The notes: generated by a model from the sequence alone, not told the origin. 64,000 bases of DNA from Sphingomonas sp. BGYR3 (GCF_025153455.1 NZ_JANZNT010000001.1:682001-746000), one strand, 5' to 3'; shown: positions 18,551 through 29,502, numbered from the stretch's first letter. Program-made: numbers and translations.

Positions 18551-20548
18551 ATGATGTCCAGTATGCAGCACTGGTTTTGGCAGAGTATCGCCTGGATCGC
18601 CAGCGGCACTGGCCTGTTCGCCGGAACCGCGGCCGTCATCGCGCCCCAGGAAATCGTCCAGCCGGTGCCCGGAAGCGGCACAGCGGCGGCCCCCGTCCCC
18701 TATGACCCCATTGCCACGACGATCGACGGGTGGCGGCGGTTGCAGCAATCGGACAATCTGTCCTTTTCCGAATATGCCAATTTCATGCTGGCCCATCCCG
18801 GCTGGCCCGGCGAGCGCAGCCGCCGTGCGGCCGCGGAAACCAGCCTGTCGGGGATCGGGGACCCGGCGCTGGCCGACCGGTTCTTTACCCGTTTTCCCCC
18901 GCTGACCGGGGCGGGCCATGCCCGTCATGCCGAGGCGCTGGCCGCGCTGGGCCGCACGGCAGAGGCAAGCGCCGCCGCGCAGCGGGCGTGGCGCGCGGGC
19001 AGCCTTCGCCCGCAGGACGAGATGCTGATCCTGACGCGGTTCGGCGCCGCGCTGACCCCGGCCGATCACGATGCGCGCATGGACCGGCTGCTGTGGCAGA
19101 ACGCGACCAGCACCGCGCAGCGCCAGCTGGGCTATACCTCGCCCGCCATGCGGTCGATGTTTGCCGCGCGCCTTTCCTATCGCACCAATGCCGCCGACGC
19201 CGCGCTGTTGCCGCCTGACCTTGGGCGGAGCGACCCCGGCCTGATCGCGGACCGGGCAAGCTGGCTGCGCAACAACAATCAGAGCATTGCTGCCCGCGCG
19301 CTGCTGGCCCAGCCGCGCCAGCTGACCACCCTGCCCGCCGATGCGGAAAAATGGTTCGAGGTGCTGTTGACCAATGCCCGCGCGGCGGCGGCGGACGGGC
19401 AGCATCTGGTGGCGTGGCAGATCGCGTCGCAGGTCGATGACGCCTATCCGGCGGGCACCGATGTCAGCGTGAAATCGCTGGGCGAGCGGGACGATTATAC
19501 CAGCCTGGTCTGGCTGGCCGGCACCACGGCGATGGACCGGCTGGCGCGGCCGGCGGACGCGGTGGGGATGTTCAGCCGCTATGGCAACGGGTCGCGCACG
19601 CCGCAGACCCGGTCGAAGGGCTATTACTGGGCAGGCCGCGCGGCAGAGGCTGCGGGCGACCGTGCGGGCGCGCAGCAATGGTATGCGCGGGCCGGCGGCT
19701 ATCCCGACCTATACTATGGGCAACTGGCGCTGGAGCGGCTGGGCCAATCCTATCGCGCGCCGGGGCAGAGCCAGATCATGGTCGGCGACGATGCCCGCCG
19801 CACGTTCATGAACCGGGAGGTGGTGCGCGCCGCCCGATATCTGGGCGCGACGGGTCAGCGCAAGGAACAGACGCTGTTCGTGCGCCAGATCGCGAATGAC
19901 GCGACCAGCGACACCGATCATGCGCTGGCCGCCGAGCTGGCGGGCACACTGGGCCGGCCAGACCTGGGCGTCATGGTGGGCCGGTCGGCGCTGCTGAACG
20001 GCCTGTCCGATTATACCGCCGCGGGTTACCCCTCCATCGCGGTGCCGATGGGTCAGGATCAGCACTGGACGATGATCCACGCCATTGCGCGGCAGGAAAG
20101 CCAGTTCGACCGGGAAGCGATCAGCCATGCGGGCGCGCGCGGCATGATGCAGCTGATGCCCGGCACGGCGCGGGAACAGGCGGGCAAGCTGGGCCTCAGC
20201 TATGACGCATCGGCGCTGACCCGCGATATCGGGTACAACATCCAGCTGGGCAGCGGCTATTTCCAGCGGATGCTGGATTATTATGGCGGCAGCTATCCGC
20301 TGGCCGTTGCGGCGTACAATGCCGGGCCGGGCAATGTGAACAAATGGCTGGCCGCCAATGGCGATCCGCGCACCGGCAGCGTGGACATGGTCCGGTGGGT
20401 CGAGGCGATCCCGATTTTCGAGACGAAGAACTATGTCCAGCGCGTACTGGAAAACGCCGTCGTCTATGACCTGATGCACCCGCAACGGGCGCGATCGCGC
20501 GGGCCGCACCATATGAGCTGGTATCTGGGCAAGGGACAGCCGGGCTGA
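18551..20548 (+). CDS. Soluble lytic murein transglycosylase (Slt family)
   Basis: Periplasmic enzyme that cleaves peptidoglycan to 1,6-anhydro products. It has 665 residues. A signal-like hydrophobic N-terminus (to about residue 32) is followed by a long alpha-helical superhelix with tetratricopeptide-like repeats and then the C-terminal SLT domain. The catalytic Glu is in IARQESQFD near residue 517, then GARGMMQLMPGTA and AVAAYNAGPGNVNKW. The ATG at 18551 has an AGGGCGG ribosome site eight bases upstream; 18563 is an alternative. Confidence 0.93.
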   Translation: MMSSMQHWFWQSIAWIASGTGLFAGTAAVIAPQEIVQPVPGSGTAAAPVPYDPIATTIDGWRRLQQSDNLSFSEYANFMLAHPGWPGERSRRAAAETSLSGIGDPALADRFFTRFPPLTGAGHARHAEALAALGRTAEASAAAQRAWRAGSLRPQDEMLILTRFGAALTPADHDARMDRLLWQNATSTAQRQLGYTSPAMRSMFAARLSYRTNAADAALLPPDLGRSDPGLIADRASWLRNNNQSIAARALLAQPRQLTTLPADAEKWFEVLLTNARAAAADGQHLVAWQIASQVDDAYPAGTDVSVKSLGERDDYTSLVWLAGTTAMDRLARPADAVGMFSRYGNGSRTPQTRSKGYYWAGRAAEAAGDRAGAQQWYARAGGYPDLYYGQLALERLGQSYRAPGQSQIMVGDDARRTFMNREVVRAARYLGATGQRKEQTLFVRQIANDATSDTDHALAAELAGTLGRPDLGVMVGRSALLNGLSDYTAAGYPSIAVPMGQDQHWTMIHAIARQESQFDREAISHAGARGMMQLMPGTAREQAGKLGLSYDASALTRDIGYNIQLGSGYFQRMLDYYGGSYPLAVAAYNAGPGNVNKWLAANGDPRTGSVDMVRWVEAIPIFETKNYVQRVLENAVVYDLMHPQRARSRGPHHMSWYLGKGQPG

Positions 20549-20635
20549 GGCGCCGGGCCGACACCGTTCGGGTGTGATCCCCGAAAGCCTTGCACTCCGG
20601 GACCCACGCGGAGGCTGGGGCTTTCCTTGAGATGG

Positions 20636-20696
20636 ATCCCGGACAGCTCGATTTTCTGATCAACTCTGCGATTTGAAGAAAATCGGCTTCCGGGAT
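20636..20696. repeat. Long intergenic inverted repeat
   Basis: ATCCCGGA (20636-20643) pairs with TCCGGGAT (20689-20696), and inside it CGATTTTCT (20649-20657) pairs with AGAAAATCG (20677-20685). The result is a bipartite hairpin between the transglycosylase gene and greB. It resembles dispersed intergenic repeats of this group. Confidence 0.6.
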
Positions 20697-20731
20697 GACG
20701 ATTGCGGGCGGATGGCGCTATGCCCCCGGCC

Positions 20732-21220
20732 ATGGAACAGCGCCCCAATTTCATCACCCCTGCCGGCTATGCCGCGCTGAAGGCGGAATATGACCAGTTG
20801 TTCGGTGACGAGCGGCCGAAGCTGGTCGAGGTGATTTCCTGGGCAGCGGGCAATGGCGACCGGTCGGAAAACGGCGACTATATCTATGGCCGCAAGAGGC
20901 TGCGCGAGATCGACCGGCGGCTGGGCTGGCTGGCCAGGCGGATGAAGGCCGCGCAGATCGTCGATCCCGCCCGGCAACAGGATCGCAGCCGCGTGTGGTT
21001 CGGCGCGACGGTGACCATCGTGGACGAGGAGGATCGCGAGCGCGTCCTGACCCTGACCGGGGATGACGAGGCGGATGCGGGCAGCGGACGGGTGGGATGG
21101 AACGCCCCGATCGCGCGGGCATTGCGCGGGGCGGCGGTCGGCGACCTGCGCCGTGTGATGCTGCCGGCGGGCGAGAAGGAATATGAGGTGACGGCGATCA
21201 CCTATCCCGACGCAGCGTAA
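20732..21220 (+). CDS. greB: Transcription elongation factor GreB
   Basis: Rescues backtracked RNA polymerase by stimulating transcript cleavage. The 162 residues have the N-terminal coiled coil with NFITPAGYAALKAEYDQLF, and NGDRSENGDYIYGRKRLREI with the acidic tip residues. This is the GreB form (YIYGRKRLREIDRR), not GreA. A C-terminal FKBP-like domain follows from about residue 80. The start at 20732 (MEQRPNF) matches the family; ATG 20720 is possible. Confidence 0.93.
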   Translation: MEQRPNFITPAGYAALKAEYDQLFGDERPKLVEVISWAAGNGDRSENGDYIYGRKRLREIDRRLGWLARRMKAAQIVDPARQQDRSRVWFGATVTIVDEEDRERVLTLTGDDEADAGSGRVGWNAPIARALRGAAVGDLRRVMLPAGEKEYEVTAITYPDAA

Positions 21221-21314
21221 CGGACCGCATTTCGCGCCGGAACGCCTTTAAACCCGCGCCAGCCGGAGCAGGATGGCGTGGCCCGGCGCGTCAATTCGGG
21301 TTAGGGTTGGCGCC

Positions 21315-22049
21315 ATGAGCACAGTGAACGGCAATGGCAGCGCATCCGGGGGCAATGTCGCGCTGCTGATCGATGCCGACAATGCCTCACCCAATTCGCT
21401 CGACCCGGTGCTCACCGTGCTGGCCGAGCTGGGCACGGTCAATATCCGCCGCGTCTATGGCAACTGGAAGAAACCGGCGCTGAAGGGGTGGCAGGACCAG
21501 TCGCTGCGCCACGGGCTGGAGCCGTATCAGCAGTTCGACATCACCAAGGGCAAGAACGCCACCGACATGCGGATGACGATCGATGCCATGGACCTGCTCC
21601 ACCGCGGCCGCGTCACCGGGTTCGGCATCATGAGTTCGGACAGCGATTTCATGCCGCTGGCCATGCGCATCCGCCAGGACGGCCTGCCCGTCTATGGCTT
21701 TGGCACCGACCGGACGCCCGAGGGGTTCCGCGAGGCGTGTACCCGGTTCATCGACGTGACCGCGCTGACCGACAAGGATGGCAGCCCCGCCCCCGTCCAT
21801 CCGGCAAAGGCCGCGCCGGTCGATGACGCGGAACTCATCAAATTGTTGATCGATGCCTATAATTCGGCCAAGCGCGACGAGCGCGGGTTTGCCAGCCTGA
21901 CCGATGTCGGCCAGCGGGCCGGCAACCGGTCCAGTTTCGACACCCGCAATTTCGGCTATGCGCGGCTTTCCGATTTGATGGAGGCCGTCCCCAATTTCCA
22001 GATCGAGCGGCGCGATGGGGGCCGCGTGTTCGTGAAACGTGTAAGGTAG
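21315..22049 (+). CDS. NYN domain protein with C-terminal OST-HTH/LOTUS-like domain
   Basis: Predicted RNA-acting protein, 244 residues. The NYN (PIN-like nuclease) domain spans about residues 15-150, with acidic site residues in ALLIDADNAS, KNATDMRMTIDAMDLL and GIMSSDSDFMPLA, the pattern of Limkain/LabA-type RNases. The C-terminal part (about 170-240) ending in FQIERRDGGRVFVKRVR looks like an OST-HTH/LOTUS winged helix that binds RNA. ATG 21315 follows an AGGG site. The acylphosphatase gene follows after two bases, so they form an operon. Confidence 0.88.
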   Translation: MSTVNGNGSASGGNVALLIDADNASPNSLDPVLTVLAELGTVNIRRVYGNWKKPALKGWQDQSLRHGLEPYQQFDITKGKNATDMRMTIDAMDLLHRGRVTGFGIMSSDSDFMPLAMRIRQDGLPVYGFGTDRTPEGFREACTRFIDVTALTDKDGSPAPVHPAKAAPVDDAELIKLLIDAYNSAKRDERGFASLTDVGQRAGNRSSFDTRNFGYARLSDLMEAVPNFQIERRDGGRVFVKRVR

Positions 22050-22051
22050 CA

Positions 22052-22327
22052 ATGGCGACACAGCGAATGCTGGTAACGGGGCTGGTCCAGCGGGTCGGCT
22101 TCAGGGACTTTGTAGTGCGGATCGCGCGGCAGCACGGCCTGGTCGGCTGGGTGCGCAACCGTGCGGACGGCAGCGTGGAGATTCTGGCGACGGGCGACGA
22201 TGCTGCGCTGGGCGTCCTGCTGGAGGCGTGCCGGGAGGGGCCGGGGCGTGGCCGGGTGGATCATGTCGAGGCCATTCCGGCCGAATATTCCGGCGAAAAG
22301 GGGTTCACCAAGCGACTGACCGCATGA
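22052..22327 (+). CDS. acyP: Acylphosphatase
   Basis: Hydrolyses carboxyl-phosphate bonds in small acyl phosphates. The 91 residues have the active-site loop GLVQRVGFRDFV, with the catalytic Arg, and GWVRNRADGSVEI with the catalytic Asn. Usual length. It begins two bases after the NYN gene with an AAGG site inside that gene's end. Confidence 0.95.
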   Translation: MATQRMLVTGLVQRVGFRDFVVRIARQHGLVGWVRNRADGSVEILATGDDAALGVLLEACREGPGRGRVDHVEAIPAEYSGEKGFTKRLTA

Positions 22328-22414
22328 GGCACCCATCGTCACGCCATGGGAACGATTGACGGTCACGACCATTTTGCCCTTCTAGTTTCGAGAAACATGA
22401 GGAAGGGGATCGCC

Positions 22415-23905
22415 ATGTCCATGAGGCAGATGTTCACCGCCGGCACCGCCGTCGCCCTGATCGCGGCAGCCGCCGTTCCGGGTGCGGCGCAGACCCGGCC
22501 CGCCGGATCGCAGGTCGCGGCGGCCCAGCCGATCACGGCGGCGGAACGGCAGCAGGGGCAGCAGATCAGCCAGGAACTGATCCAGCAGTTCGGCGGCGCA
22601 TGGACGGGGCCGCAGGTCCCCTATGTCACGCGGGTTGCGCGAACCATCGCCGTTCAGTCCGGCCTGTCAGCCTCCCCGTCGGATTTCACCGTCACGGTGC
22701 TGGACAGCCCGGTCGACAACGCCTTTGCGACGCCGGGCGGCTATATCTATGTCACGCGTGGCTTGCTGGCGCTGATGAACGACGAGGCGGAGCTGGCCGG
22801 GGTGCTGGGGCACGAGGTCGGCCATGTCGCCGCCCGCCATTCGCAGAGCCGCCAGCGGACGGCGACGCGCAATTCCATCCTGGGCGTGCTGGGCCAGGTC
22901 ATTGTCGGCGCGGTTGCCGGTGACGGCCAGCTGGGCCAGTTCCTGAACCGCGGCATCAGCACCGGCGCACAGCTGGCGACGCTGGGCTATTCGCGGGGCC
23001 AGGAAACACAGGCCGACCAGCTGGGCGTCCGGTATCTGAACGGCGCGCGGCTGGATACCGACGCATTGTCGTCGATGCTGGCCAGCCTTGCCGCGCAAAA
23101 CAGCCTGAATGGCCAGATCAGCGGCCAGACCCGGTCCGTCCCCGCCTTTGCCAGCACCCATCCGGAGCCGCAGGCGCGCGTGCGCACCGCGCTGAATGAC
23201 GCGACCAAGGTTGGCGGCACGCAGTATCCGCGCAATCGCGACGCGTTCCTGACCGCCATCGACGGCCTGATGTACGGCGACAATCCGCGTCAGGGCGTGA
23301 TTCAGGGCCGCGAGTTCCTGCACCCCGATCTGCGCATCGCCTTTACCGCGCCGCAGGGCTTTAGCATGTCGAACGGCACGCAGGCCGTGTCGATCACCGG
23401 CGGCAATGTGCAGGCGCAGTTCACCACCCGCGCCTTTACCGGCAATCTGGACAGCTATGCCCGCGCCGCGCTGGGCGACCTGTTGGGTCAGAACGGACAG
23501 GTGCCGCAGACGGCCGCACAGCGCACGACGGTGAACGGCACGCCCGCCGCCTATCTGACGGTGCGGGCCACGGCGGACAACCGCCAGCTGGACGTGACGA
23601 TCTTTGCCTATCAGACCGCGCCGGACCGCGCGTTCCACTTTGCCATTCTGGCCCCGGCGGGTCAGGGCATTGGGGGGGCGAGCACGCTGGTCCAGTCGTT
23701 CCGCACGCTGACCGCGGCGCAGGCGGCTCAGATCAAGCCGCGCTACGTCCGCGTCGTCACCGTCCGCGCAAACGACACGGTGCAGTCGCTGGCCGGGCGG
23801 ATGGCGTTCGACGAGTACAAGGTCGAACGGTTCCTGGTGCTGAACGGCCTGGCCAGCAACGCAGCGGTGCGGGCGGGCGACCGGGTCAAGATCGTCACCT
23901 ACTGA
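22415..23905 (+). CDS. Exported M48 family metallopeptidase
   Basis: Periplasmic zinc endopeptidase resembling BepA-type proteins that control outer-membrane assembly. 496 residues. The signal peptide ends around VPGAAQ (residue 25). The HExxH site is in GHEVGHVAARHSQ near residue 132, and the third ligand is in SRGQETQADQLGVRYL. The C-terminal 55 residues (VTVRANDTVQSLAGRM onward) resemble a LysM-like module that could bind peptidoglycan. The ATG at 22415 has an AGGAAGGGG ribosome site; the longer frame from 22346 lacks one. Confidence 0.93.
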   Translation: MSMRQMFTAGTAVALIAAAAVPGAAQTRPAGSQVAAAQPITAAERQQGQQISQELIQQFGGAWTGPQVPYVTRVARTIAVQSGLSASPSDFTVTVLDSPVDNAFATPGGYIYVTRGLLALMNDEAELAGVLGHEVGHVAARHSQSRQRTATRNSILGVLGQVIVGAVAGDGQLGQFLNRGISTGAQLATLGYSRGQETQADQLGVRYLNGARLDTDALSSMLASLAAQNSLNGQISGQTRSVPAFASTHPEPQARVRTALNDATKVGGTQYPRNRDAFLTAIDGLMYGDNPRQGVIQGREFLHPDLRIAFTAPQGFSMSNGTQAVSITGGNVQAQFTTRAFTGNLDSYARAALGDLLGQNGQVPQTAAQRTTVNGTPAAYLTVRATADNRQLDVTIFAYQTAPDRAFHFAILAPAGQGIGGASTLVQSFRTLTAAQAAQIKPRYVRVVTVRANDTVQSLAGRMAFDEYKVERFLVLNGLASNAAVRAGDRVKIVTY

Positions 23906-23972
23906 ACCGACAGGCGCGCCCGGCCGGGATGCAGGCGATGCACCCGATGCACCCGGCCGGGGATGCGCTTGT
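23906..23972. other. Hairpin-rich intergenic stretch after M48 gene
   Basis: CCCGGCCGGG and CCCGGCCGGGG flank three GATGCA/GATGCACCC short repeats (about 23917-23963). This can fold into a long stem and may end the M48 transcript, but no T-run follows. The rest of the gap up to 24136 shows no gene. Confidence 0.4.
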
Positions 23973-24136
23973 CATAATTGCATTTGCCCCTGCCCCCGCG
24001 CTGCAACATGATGGCGCCAGACGAGCCGCGTGCCGGATTTCCGGCGGAATAGAGCCTGTCGCCCCCGCATGAGTGACTGTCCCCGAAGCCGGTTCGGTTT
24101 CGGGCCAATGACATTTGACGGCAGATGGGGGTCTTC

Positions 24137-25297
24137 ATGTTCGATATCGATGCCAAGCAGGATTTGATCGAGCGCGGTTATTCCCGCCGCGATCTGGGCC
24201 GGGTCCTTGCCCTGATGGGGGCCGGCGCGGCGCTGGGGCCATCGCTGGCCGCACCCGCATTCGCGCAGAGCCAGGCGGCCCGCGCCGTCGAGGGCGCGGT
24301 GCAGATCGGCGCCAACGAATGCTGGACCGGCCCGTTTCCGGAAGCAGCCGAGGCAGCGGCAAAGATCATTGCGATGGGCAACCGGTATGACCCCGCCAAT
24401 GCGCGCGGACAGTTGATCCAGACGGTGGCGGCGGTCGACAAGGTGCCGGAAAGCCATATCCTCCCCTGGCCCGGTTCGGGCGATCCGCTGGTCCGGTCCG
24501 TCATTTCGTTCTGTTCGCCGGAAAAGGGGCTGGTGACCGCCGACCCGACGTTCGAGGCCGCATGGCGCGCCGCCGCCTGGCTGAAGGCGCCGCTGGCCCG
24601 GGTGCCGCTGCAGCCCGGCAAGGGCGCGGACGTGCGCGCGATGCTGGCCGCCAATCCCGATGCGGGCCTTTATTATGTCTGTTCGCCGAACAACCCGACC
24701 GGAACGGTGACGCCGATGGCGGACATCGAATGGCTGGCCGCGAACAAGCCCAAGGGGTCGGTGCTGCTGGTGGACGAGGCGTATATCCATTTCCATGACG
24801 GTCCGACCGCAGCGCCGCTGGCCGCCGCGCGGGATGACGTGATCGTCATGCGCACCTTTTCCAAGCTGTTCGGGATGGCGGGCATCCGGCTGGGCCTGAC
24901 GCTGGCGCACCCCGATCTGCACAAGCGGATGATGCGTTATGACGGATTTCAGGTGTCGGGCGTGCTGCCGATCACGGCGCTGGCCTGTGGTTCGGCGGCC
25001 TATCCCATGGCGGACGCGATCAAGGCGCGGCGCGAGGAGATGAACGCGACGCGGGCAATGACCGTGGCGGCGCTGGAACAGCGCGGGATCGCGGTGCATG
25101 GCGGCAGTGCGGGCAACATGATCATGGTCGATTGGAAAACCCGGCCGGCCAAGGAAATGCAGGCCGCCCTGCTGGCGCAAAAGGTGCAGATCGGGCGCAA
25201 CTGGGAAATCTGGCCCACGGTCAGCCGCGTGACGATCGGATCGCCCGCCGAAATGGCGGCGTTCATCGCGGCGGTGGACAAGGTGGCGAAGGCCTGA
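24137..25297 (+). CDS. Tat-exported PLP-dependent aminotransferase (histidinol-phosphate aminotransferase-like)
   Basis: Class I/II fold aminotransferase, 386 residues from ATG 24137. The N-terminus has a twin-arginine signal: SRRDLGRVLALMGAGAAL, then an alanine-rich stretch ending AFAQ (about residue 42). The enzyme part has GANECWTGPFPEA, VCSPNNPTGTVTP, LVDEAYIHF and the PLP Lys in TFSKLFGMAGIRLG near residue 243. Overall it is closest to HisC/CobD-type enzymes, but those are cytoplasmic. Export suggests a periplasmic amine or amino acid substrate and folding with PLP before export. ATG 24125 is an alternative start. No biosynthetic partner lies nearby. Confidence 0.88.
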   Translation: MFDIDAKQDLIERGYSRRDLGRVLALMGAGAALGPSLAAPAFAQSQAARAVEGAVQIGANECWTGPFPEAAEAAAKIIAMGNRYDPANARGQLIQTVAAVDKVPESHILPWPGSGDPLVRSVISFCSPEKGLVTADPTFEAAWRAAAWLKAPLARVPLQPGKGADVRAMLAANPDAGLYYVCSPNNPTGTVTPMADIEWLAANKPKGSVLLVDEAYIHFHDGPTAAPLAAARDDVIVMRTFSKLFGMAGIRLGLTLAHPDLHKRMMRYDGFQVSGVLPITALACGSAAYPMADAIKARREEMNATRAMTVAALEQRGIAVHGGSAGNMIMVDWKTRPAKEMQAALLAQKVQIGRNWEIWPTVSRVTIGSPAEMAAFIAAVDKVAKA

Positions 25298-25322
25298 CCA
25301 TCCGGCCGGCCGGCCGGCGGGA

Positions 25323-25769
25323 TCAGTCCTGCCGGCCGCGCCAGTAATCAAAGGCGCGTTGCTGCAGGGCGCGGACATGGGCCATCGCCTCCGGGCCGGT
25401 CCATGCCCCGGCATAGCCGCGCGCGTCGGATCCGGTCCACCACCCCTGCCCCGGCAAGCCGTCGCTTTCGCGCACGACCAGCACCGCCAGTGCCGGGCGC
25501 GCTGCGGCCAGTTCGTCGCGGTCGATGGCGTCGAGCGTGCGGCACAGCGCCCGCATCTTTGGCCGGGTGAAGCGCAGGCCAAGCTGGCCCAGCGCCTCCG
25601 AATAGCTGACCGCCCGCCCCTCCCGCGCCGCGGCGGTCAGGATCGCGCGGACACGGGGCACATCGGCAATGGCGCTGGCATCGCCGGAACCGGGGGTGGA
25701 GGCATCGGGCGCGAACCCCTCTGCCTCCAGCCATTCGGCAAGCGAGCCGTCGCGGCGCGCCCCGGCCAT
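25323..25769 (-). CDS. Small hypothetical protein
   Basis: 148 residues, not recognised as a named family. The middle (AREGRAVSYSEALGQLGLRFT, then RALCRTLDAID) resembles a winged-helix-like fold, and the segment PALAVLVVRESDGLPGQGWW is conserved-looking. The codon pattern is GC-rich like its neighbours, so this is probably a real core gene. It lies four bases upstream of the ettA stop, on the same strand and downstream of ettA, so it may be its operon partner. Confidence 0.65.
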   Translation of the reverse strand: MAGARRDGSLAEWLEAEGFAPDASTPGSGDASAIADVPRVRAILTAAAREGRAVSYSEALGQLGLRFTRPKMRALCRTLDAIDRDELAAARPALAVLVVRESDGLPGQGWWTGSDARGYAGAWTGPEAMAHVRALQQRAFDYWRGRQD

Positions 25770-25773
25770 GGGA

Positions 25774-27453
<1,680 letters not shown>

Positions 27454-27560
27454 GTGGCGGTCTCCGTCAAAGAATATTCGGGGCAGGAAAAGGTCGCGCG
27501 CCATGTAGCGGCCGGGCGGGCCGTTGGCAAACGCATGGGTACGCTATAGCGTCGCCGTCC

Positions 27561-28931
27561 ATGAAAACGATCCTGCTCGGCGCTGTCGCCGCCCTCGCCC
27601 TCTCCTTCCCCGCTTCGGCACAGACACTGGACGCAGCCGCGCTGCGCGATGCCGCGTTGAAGGACGAGATTGCTTATGACCTGACCGAGAGCCTGACGAC
27701 CGAAGTCGGCCCCCGGCTTGCCGGAACGGCGGCAGAGGCGCGGGCGCGCGACTGGGCCGTGGCCAAGCTGTCCGCGCTGGGGTTCAGCAAGGTCCGCGCC
27801 GAACCGTTCCAGATGCCGGTATGGGTGCGCGGCGAGGAAAAGGCGTTCATCACCGCGCCCTTCCCCCAGCCGCTGGCCGTGGCCGCGCTGGGCAATTCGG
27901 GCAGCACCGGGGACAAGGGCGTCGAGGGCGAAATCGTGTTCTTTCCCACCTTGGCCGATTTGCAAGCCGCACCGGCCAGCGCGGTGAAGGGCAAGATCGT
28001 CTATGTCAGCCACGCCATGCGCGCGACGCAGGACGGATCGCATTACGGCGCCTTCGGCGGGGCGCGGCGGCAGGGGCCGGGCATCGCGTCGCAAAAGGGC
28101 GCGGCGGCGATCCTGATCCGGTCGATCGGCACCGATCATCATCGCAACCCGCACACCGGCGTCATGAACTTTCCCGACGGGGTCAAGCCGATCCCGGCGG
28201 GCGCGCTGGCCCTGCCCGATGCGGATCAGCTGGAACGCGTGCTGAAGCGCGGCAAGCCGGTTCGCGTCCGGCTGACCATGACGCCGCGCCAGACCGGAAT
28301 GCACGAATCGGGCAACGTGATTGCCGAAGTGCCCGGCCGCGATCCGGCGGCGGGCATCGTGCTGGTCGCGTGCCACCTCGACAGCTGGGACCTTGGCACC
28401 GGCGCGTTCGATGACGGCGCGGGTTGCGGCATCGTGGCGGCGGCGGCCAAGCGCATCCTGGATGCGGGCGGCGCGCGGCGGACGATCCGCGTGCTGTTTG
28501 CCGGCGCAGAGGAAGTCGGTGTGTTCGGCGGCCGCGCCTATGGCGAAGCGCACAAGGGCGAGCGGCACGTGCTGGCCGCCGAATCCGATTTCGGTGCCGA
28601 CCGCATCTGGAAATTCGATTCCAGCCTGAGCGGCACGGCCGCGCCGGTGGCCGACCGGCTGGCGGCTGCGCTGGCACCGCTGGGAATCACCCGCGGGCGT
28701 GAGTCGCGCCCCGGCGGCGGGGCCGATATCGGCGCGATCGCCCGGTCGAACAATGTCGCGATCATCGATCTGCAACAGGATGGCAGCCGTTATTTCGACC
28801 TACACCACACGCCGGACGATACGCTGGACAAGATCGACCCTGAGCAGTTGCGGCAAAATGTCGCCGCATGGACCGCAATGCTGGCCGTAACGGCCGATTC
28901 CGCAGAGGAAATTCCGGCTGTGACCCCCTGA
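27561..28931 (+). CDS. Exported M28 family metallopeptidase
   Basis: Zinc aminopeptidase or carboxypeptidase-like enzyme (Q/M28 group) secreted to the envelope. 456 residues with a clear signal peptide MKTILLGAVAALALSFPASA. A protease-associated domain lies about residues 120-230. The di-zinc site is seen as ACHLDSWDLGTGAFDDGAGCG (His and Asp), AEEVGVFGG (catalytic Glu and ligand Glu) and YFDLHHTPDDTLDKID (His). It is divergent from ettA, 108 bases apart. Confidence 0.92.
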   Translation: MKTILLGAVAALALSFPASAQTLDAAALRDAALKDEIAYDLTESLTTEVGPRLAGTAAEARARDWAVAKLSALGFSKVRAEPFQMPVWVRGEEKAFITAPFPQPLAVAALGNSGSTGDKGVEGEIVFFPTLADLQAAPASAVKGKIVYVSHAMRATQDGSHYGAFGGARRQGPGIASQKGAAAILIRSIGTDHHRNPHTGVMNFPDGVKPIPAGALALPDADQLERVLKRGKPVRVRLTMTPRQTGMHESGNVIAEVPGRDPAAGIVLVACHLDSWDLGTGAFDDGAGCGIVAAAAKRILDAGGARRTIRVLFAGAEEVGVFGGRAYGEAHKGERHVLAAESDFGADRIWKFDSSLSGTAAPVADRLAAALAPLGITRGRESRPGGGADIGAIARSNNVAIIDLQQDGSRYFDLHHTPDDTLDKIDPEQLRQNVAAWTAMLAVTADSAEEIPAVTP

Positions 28932-29067
28932 TTCGCGTGGGTTTCGTCGATTAAACCCCATGGCGACTATGAATTACCGATTGACGCAACCGCAGCGGAC
29001 GTTATTGCCAAGGCTTCGCGACGGCATTCGGGCCGGCCGCGAATATGAATTGCTTGGGAGCATTCGA

Positions 29068-29277
29068 ATGAAGAAGATCGTTCTTGTCGCTGCTGCCGCC
29101 GGCCTGATGACCCTGGCCGCGTGCACCTCGCCTGAAGCGCCGGAAGCCAACGTGGAAGACACGATGGGCAACATCGAGGCGATGGCGAACGACACCATGA
29201 CCGAAATGGGCAACGAGATGGACGCCATGGGCAACTCCGTCGACAACGCCGTTGACGCCATGGGCAACGCCGGCTGA
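29068..29277 (+). CDS. Small Met/Asn-rich lipoprotein
   Basis: 69 residues from the ATG at 29068 with a GGGAG site seven bases upstream. The signal MKKIVLVAAAAGLMTLAAC ends in a lipobox with Cys 19, so the product is a lipoprotein. The mature part is a low-complexity repeat of M-G-N units (for example DTMGNIEAMAND, MDAMGNSVDNAVDAMGN), which likely forms an amphipathic helix or coiled coil. It ends at a strong terminator and is a single-gene unit. The function is unknown; a small envelope stress or structural lipoprotein is possible. Confidence 0.8.
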   Translation: MKKIVLVAAAAGLMTLAACTSPEAPEANVEDTMGNIEAMANDTMTEMGNEMDAMGNSVDNAVDAMGNAG

Positions 29278-29322
29278 TTTCAGCCAGTTGCTTCGCCGGT
29301 CGCAAGACCGGACGGATTAGGG

Positions 29323-29356
29323 AAAGGGCGCAGCCAGCGATGGCGGCGCCCTTTTT
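29323..29356 (+). terminator. Terminator of the small lipoprotein gene
   Basis: AAAGGGCGC (29323-29331) pairs with GCGCCCTTT (29346-29354), loop of 14 bases, followed by a T-run. It lies 46 bases after the stop. Confidence 0.85.
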
Positions 29357-29464
29357 CGTTGCGGGTCGGGATGGCAGCGACCGGCGGCGCGCGATGGCGC
29401 GGGCAGCATCGGCCCCATGCCGCGGCATCCGAGACCAGGGTCCGGGGCGGCCGGAGGGGGGCAA

Positions 29465-29502
29465 CAAAAACCCCTGCCCCCGGCATGAACCGGGAACAGG
29501 GG
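29465..29502 (-). terminator. Terminator of the TonB receptor gene
   Basis: On the minus strand CCCCTGTTCCCGG and CCGGGGGCAGGGG form a near-perfect stem around TTCATG and are followed by TTTTTG. It is 20 bases past the receptor stop. Confidence 0.85.

Noticed and set aside
17612..19678. A 688-codon frame covering dapA and running antisense to the transglycosylase gene
   Set aside because: Only the last 293 codons match DapA. The rest is a mirror of the transglycosylase gene and has no family sequence.
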